Shown here: one piece after another, positions 62,375 to 64,000 of the stretch
Numbering within the stretch: position 1 is the stretch's first letter
Layout: each line of letters begins with the position of its first letter
NCBI RefSeq assembly: GCF_001650725.1
Contig: NZ_LXVX01000012.1
Span: 372,001-436,000 of the forward strand
Length of the DNA: 64,000 bases
Direction: 5' to 3'
From: Sphingobium sp. TCM1
GTDB lineage: Bacteria > Pseudomonadota > Alphaproteobacteria > Sphingomonadales > Sphingomonadaceae
Position numbers and translations under genes: made by a program
The notes under the pieces: generated by a model
Seen by the model: only the letters and a program-made list of their open reading frames with translations
The model's database searches: none
Told to the model about the DNA's origin: nothing

Positions 62375-64000
62375 GTGACGAAAAATGAACTGTTTTCGAG
62401 CTTCGCGACAAAGTTCGACGATCGGCGGCAAGCCGAAATGTCCATCGAGGATTATCTGCTGGGATGCCGTAGCGATCCGCTGATGCACGCATCCGCTCCT
62501 GAGCGCTTGCTGGCGGCGATCGGCGAGCCGGACATCATCGATACGTCCCGCGACCAGCGGCTCGGCCGGATATTCATGAACCGGACGATCCGTCGTTATC
62601 GCAGCTTCGCCAATTTCTACGGCATGGAAGGGACGATCGAACATATCGTCAGCTTCCTGCGTCATGCGAGCCAAGGGCTGGAGGAGCGCAAGCAGATCCT
62701 CTATCTGCTCGGCCCGGTTGGCGGCGGCAAATCCTCGCTGGCCGAGCGTTTGAAGGCACTGATGGAAGTCCATCCCATCTATGTGCTGAAGGCCGGGGAC
62801 GAGGTCAGCCCGATCTTCGAAAGTCCGCTGGCGCTGTTCGACGCCGAAACCCATGGCGACGTCATCGAGCAAAATTATGCGATTCCCCGCCGTCGCCTGA
62901 CGGGAATGATCAGTCCCTGGTGCCGCAAGCGGTTGGACGAATATGCCGGCGACCTGACGCGCTTTTCGGTGGTGCGGATGATGCCCTCACGGATGCGGCA
63001 GGTCGCCATCGCCAAGACCGAGCCGGGAGACGAGAATAACCAGGATATCAGTTCGCTGGTCGGCAAGGTCGATATCCGCAAGTTGGAAATGCTCTCGCAG
63101 AATGATCCCGACGCCTACAGCTATTCGGGCGGCCTCAACCGGGCGAACCAGGGGATGCTGGAATTCGTCGAGATGTTCAAGGCGCCCATAAAGATGCTCC
63201 ACCCGTTGCTGACCGCGACGCAGGAGGGCAATTATATCGGTACGGAAAATATCGGCGCCATTCCCTTCAACGGCATCGTCATGGCCCACAGCAATGAATC
63301 CGAATGGGCCAATTTCAAGAACAACAAGAATAACGAAGCCTTTATTGACCGCATCTACGTGATCAAGGTGCCCTATTCCCTGCAAGCAAGCGAGGAACGG
63401 CAGGTCTACGAGAAGCTGCTGCGGGAATCCGACCTCAGCAAGGCGCCCTGCGCGCCAGGAACGCTCGACATGCTGGCCCGCTTTTCGGTGCTGACCCGGC
63501 TGCGCGAGCATGAGAATAGCAACCTCTACTCAAAGATGCGCGTCTATGACGGCGAAATGCTGCGGGAGATCGATCCGCGAGCGAAAAGCCTCCAGGAGTA
63601 TAAGGACGCGGCCGGCGTGGACGAAGGGATGTCGGGCACTTCCACCCGTTTCGCCTTCAAGGCGCTGTCGGCAACCTTCAACCATGACAGCAACGAGATT
63701 GCGGCCGATCCTGTTCACTTGATGTATGTGCTGGAAGGGATGGTGCGGCAGGAACAATTCCCCGCCGACGTCGAGGCCCGCTATCTGGAGTTCATCAAGG
63801 GCGAATTGGCCCCGCGCTATGCCGAGTTCATCGGCAACGAGATCCAGAAGGCCTATCTGGAATCCTACAACGACTATGGCCAGAACCTGTTCGACCGCTA
63901 TGTCGCCTATGCCGACGCATGGATCGAGGATCTGGATTTCAAGGATCCCGATACCGGCCAGTTGCTGGACCGGGAGGTCATAAACCAGGAATTGTCCAAG
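62375..64000 (+). CDS. prkA: PrkA serine protein kinase, partial (3' end beyond window)
   Basis: 542 codons are visible from GTG 62375 (GGGAG seven bases upstream), open to the window edge. PrkA is an AAA+-like protein kinase with a P-loop at LLGPVGGGKSSLAERL. Family motifs follow: FANFYGMEGTIEHIVSFLRH, RRRLTGMISPWCRKRLDEYA, GLNRANQGMLEFVEMFKAPI and AHSNESEWANFKNNKNNEAF. The family is usually followed by yeaH (VWA protein) and spoVR in stress-linked operons, which would lie outside this window. The kinase C-terminal part (~645 residues full length) is missing here only because of the window edge. Confidence 0.93.
   Translation, partial: MTKNELFSSFATKFDDRRQAEMSIEDYLLGCRSDPLMHASAPERLLAAIGEPDIIDTSRDQRLGRIFMNRTIRRYRSFANFYGMEGTIEHIVSFLRHASQGLEERKQILYLLGPVGGGKSSLAERLKALMEVHPIYVLKAGDEVSPIFESPLALFDAETHGDVIEQNYAIPRRRLTGMISPWCRKRLDEYAGDLTRFSVVRMMPSRMRQVAIAKTEPGDENNQDISSLVGKVDIRKLEMLSQNDPDAYSYSGGLNRANQGMLEFVEMFKAPIKMLHPLLTATQEGNYIGTENIGAIPFNGIVMAHSNESEWANFKNNKNNEAFIDRIYVIKVPYSLQASEERQVYEKLLRESDLSKAPCAPGTLDMLARFSVLTRLREHENSNLYSKMRVYDGEMLREIDPRAKSLQEYKDAAGVDEGMSGTSTRFAFKALSATFNHDSNEIAADPVHLMYVLEGMVRQEQFPADVEARYLEFIKGELAPRYAEFIGNEIQKAYLESYNDYGQNLFDRYVAYADAWIEDLDFKDPDTGQLLDREVINQELSK

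Overview
The window is about 64 kb of GC-rich chromosomal DNA (roughly 63-65% GC by eye). Gene content and order point to an alphaproteobacterium of the Sphingomonadaceae (Sphingobium/Sphingomonas-like). The main reasons are the tsaB-rimI-fur-plsC-miaB-phoH-ybeY-corC run, the aroA-cmk-rpsA-ihfB cluster, the trpF-trpB-trpA-accD-folC run, a MucR/Ros regulator, a FYDLN-acid (TIGR02300) protein, a GT21-type lipid glycosyltransferase and a DUF6628-like protein. No rRNA operon, prophage, transposase, plasmid function or CRISPR array was seen. It reads as core chromosome with a few accessory patches.

Layout. 1-5.2 kb: 3' end of RNase R, a UspA protein, pyruvate dehydrogenase E2, an acyl-CoA thioesterase, dihydrolipoamide dehydrogenase and a PAP2 phosphatase. 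5-14.2 kb, minus strand: DUF2142 membrane protein, CorC-like CBS protein, YbeY, PhoH, MiaB, PlsC-like acyltransferase, Fur, MucR, RimI, TsaB and an Nfu-type Fe-S carrier. 14.3-19.5 kb: a flavin-binding-fold protein, a DEAD-box RNA helicase preceded by a highly structured leader, and an M16 peptidase. 19.5-26.3 kb: a decayed glycosyltransferase, then TetR and a complete tripartite RND efflux operon with a perfect palindromic operator. 26.3-29.7 kb: alkyltransferase Ogt, glutaminase and a KefB-type antiporter. 29.8-34.3 kb: tRNA-Leu, ihfB, rpsA, cmk and aroA. 34.4-38.2 kb: the TIGR02300 protein, two identical tRNA-Ala genes, a small K+ channel and UvrD. 38.2-45.3 kb: GFA protein, a Pro/Ala-rich secreted protein, an NsrR-like repressor divergent from a single-domain globin, a methyltransferase, RsmD, an RluB-type synthase, a lone receiver protein, an AmpG-like transporter and a DUF6628-like gene with a Fur-box-like promoter. 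45.3-50.3 kb: folC, accD, trpA, trpB and trpF. 50.4-55.4 kb: an LpxL-like acyltransferase divergent from a GT21-like glycosyltransferase, tRNA-Ile(CAT), a WalW-like deacetylase and a degenerate histidine kinase. 55.5-64 kb: Lrp/AsnC, two exported repeat-rich proteins, gyrA, a DUF952 protein and the start of prkA.

Coupled functions. The E2 and E3 subunits of pyruvate dehydrogenase flank a thioesterase that would act on acyl-CoA. The Rrf2/NsrR-like protein, two NsrR-like operator candidates and the globin form a compact nitric-oxide response module. TetR, its operator and the RND genes form a self-contained drug-response unit. The GT21-like glycosyltransferase and the LpxL-like acyltransferase share a 50-bp divergent promoter region and may build an outer-membrane glycolipid; sphingomonads generally use glycosphingolipids in place of LPS. 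The most interesting unexplained signals are the structured RNA and hairpin series before the DEAD-box gene, the lipid glycosyltransferase/acyltransferase pair, and the Fur-box promoter of the DUF6628-like gene. All functional assignments are from reading sequence motifs; no database search was possible.
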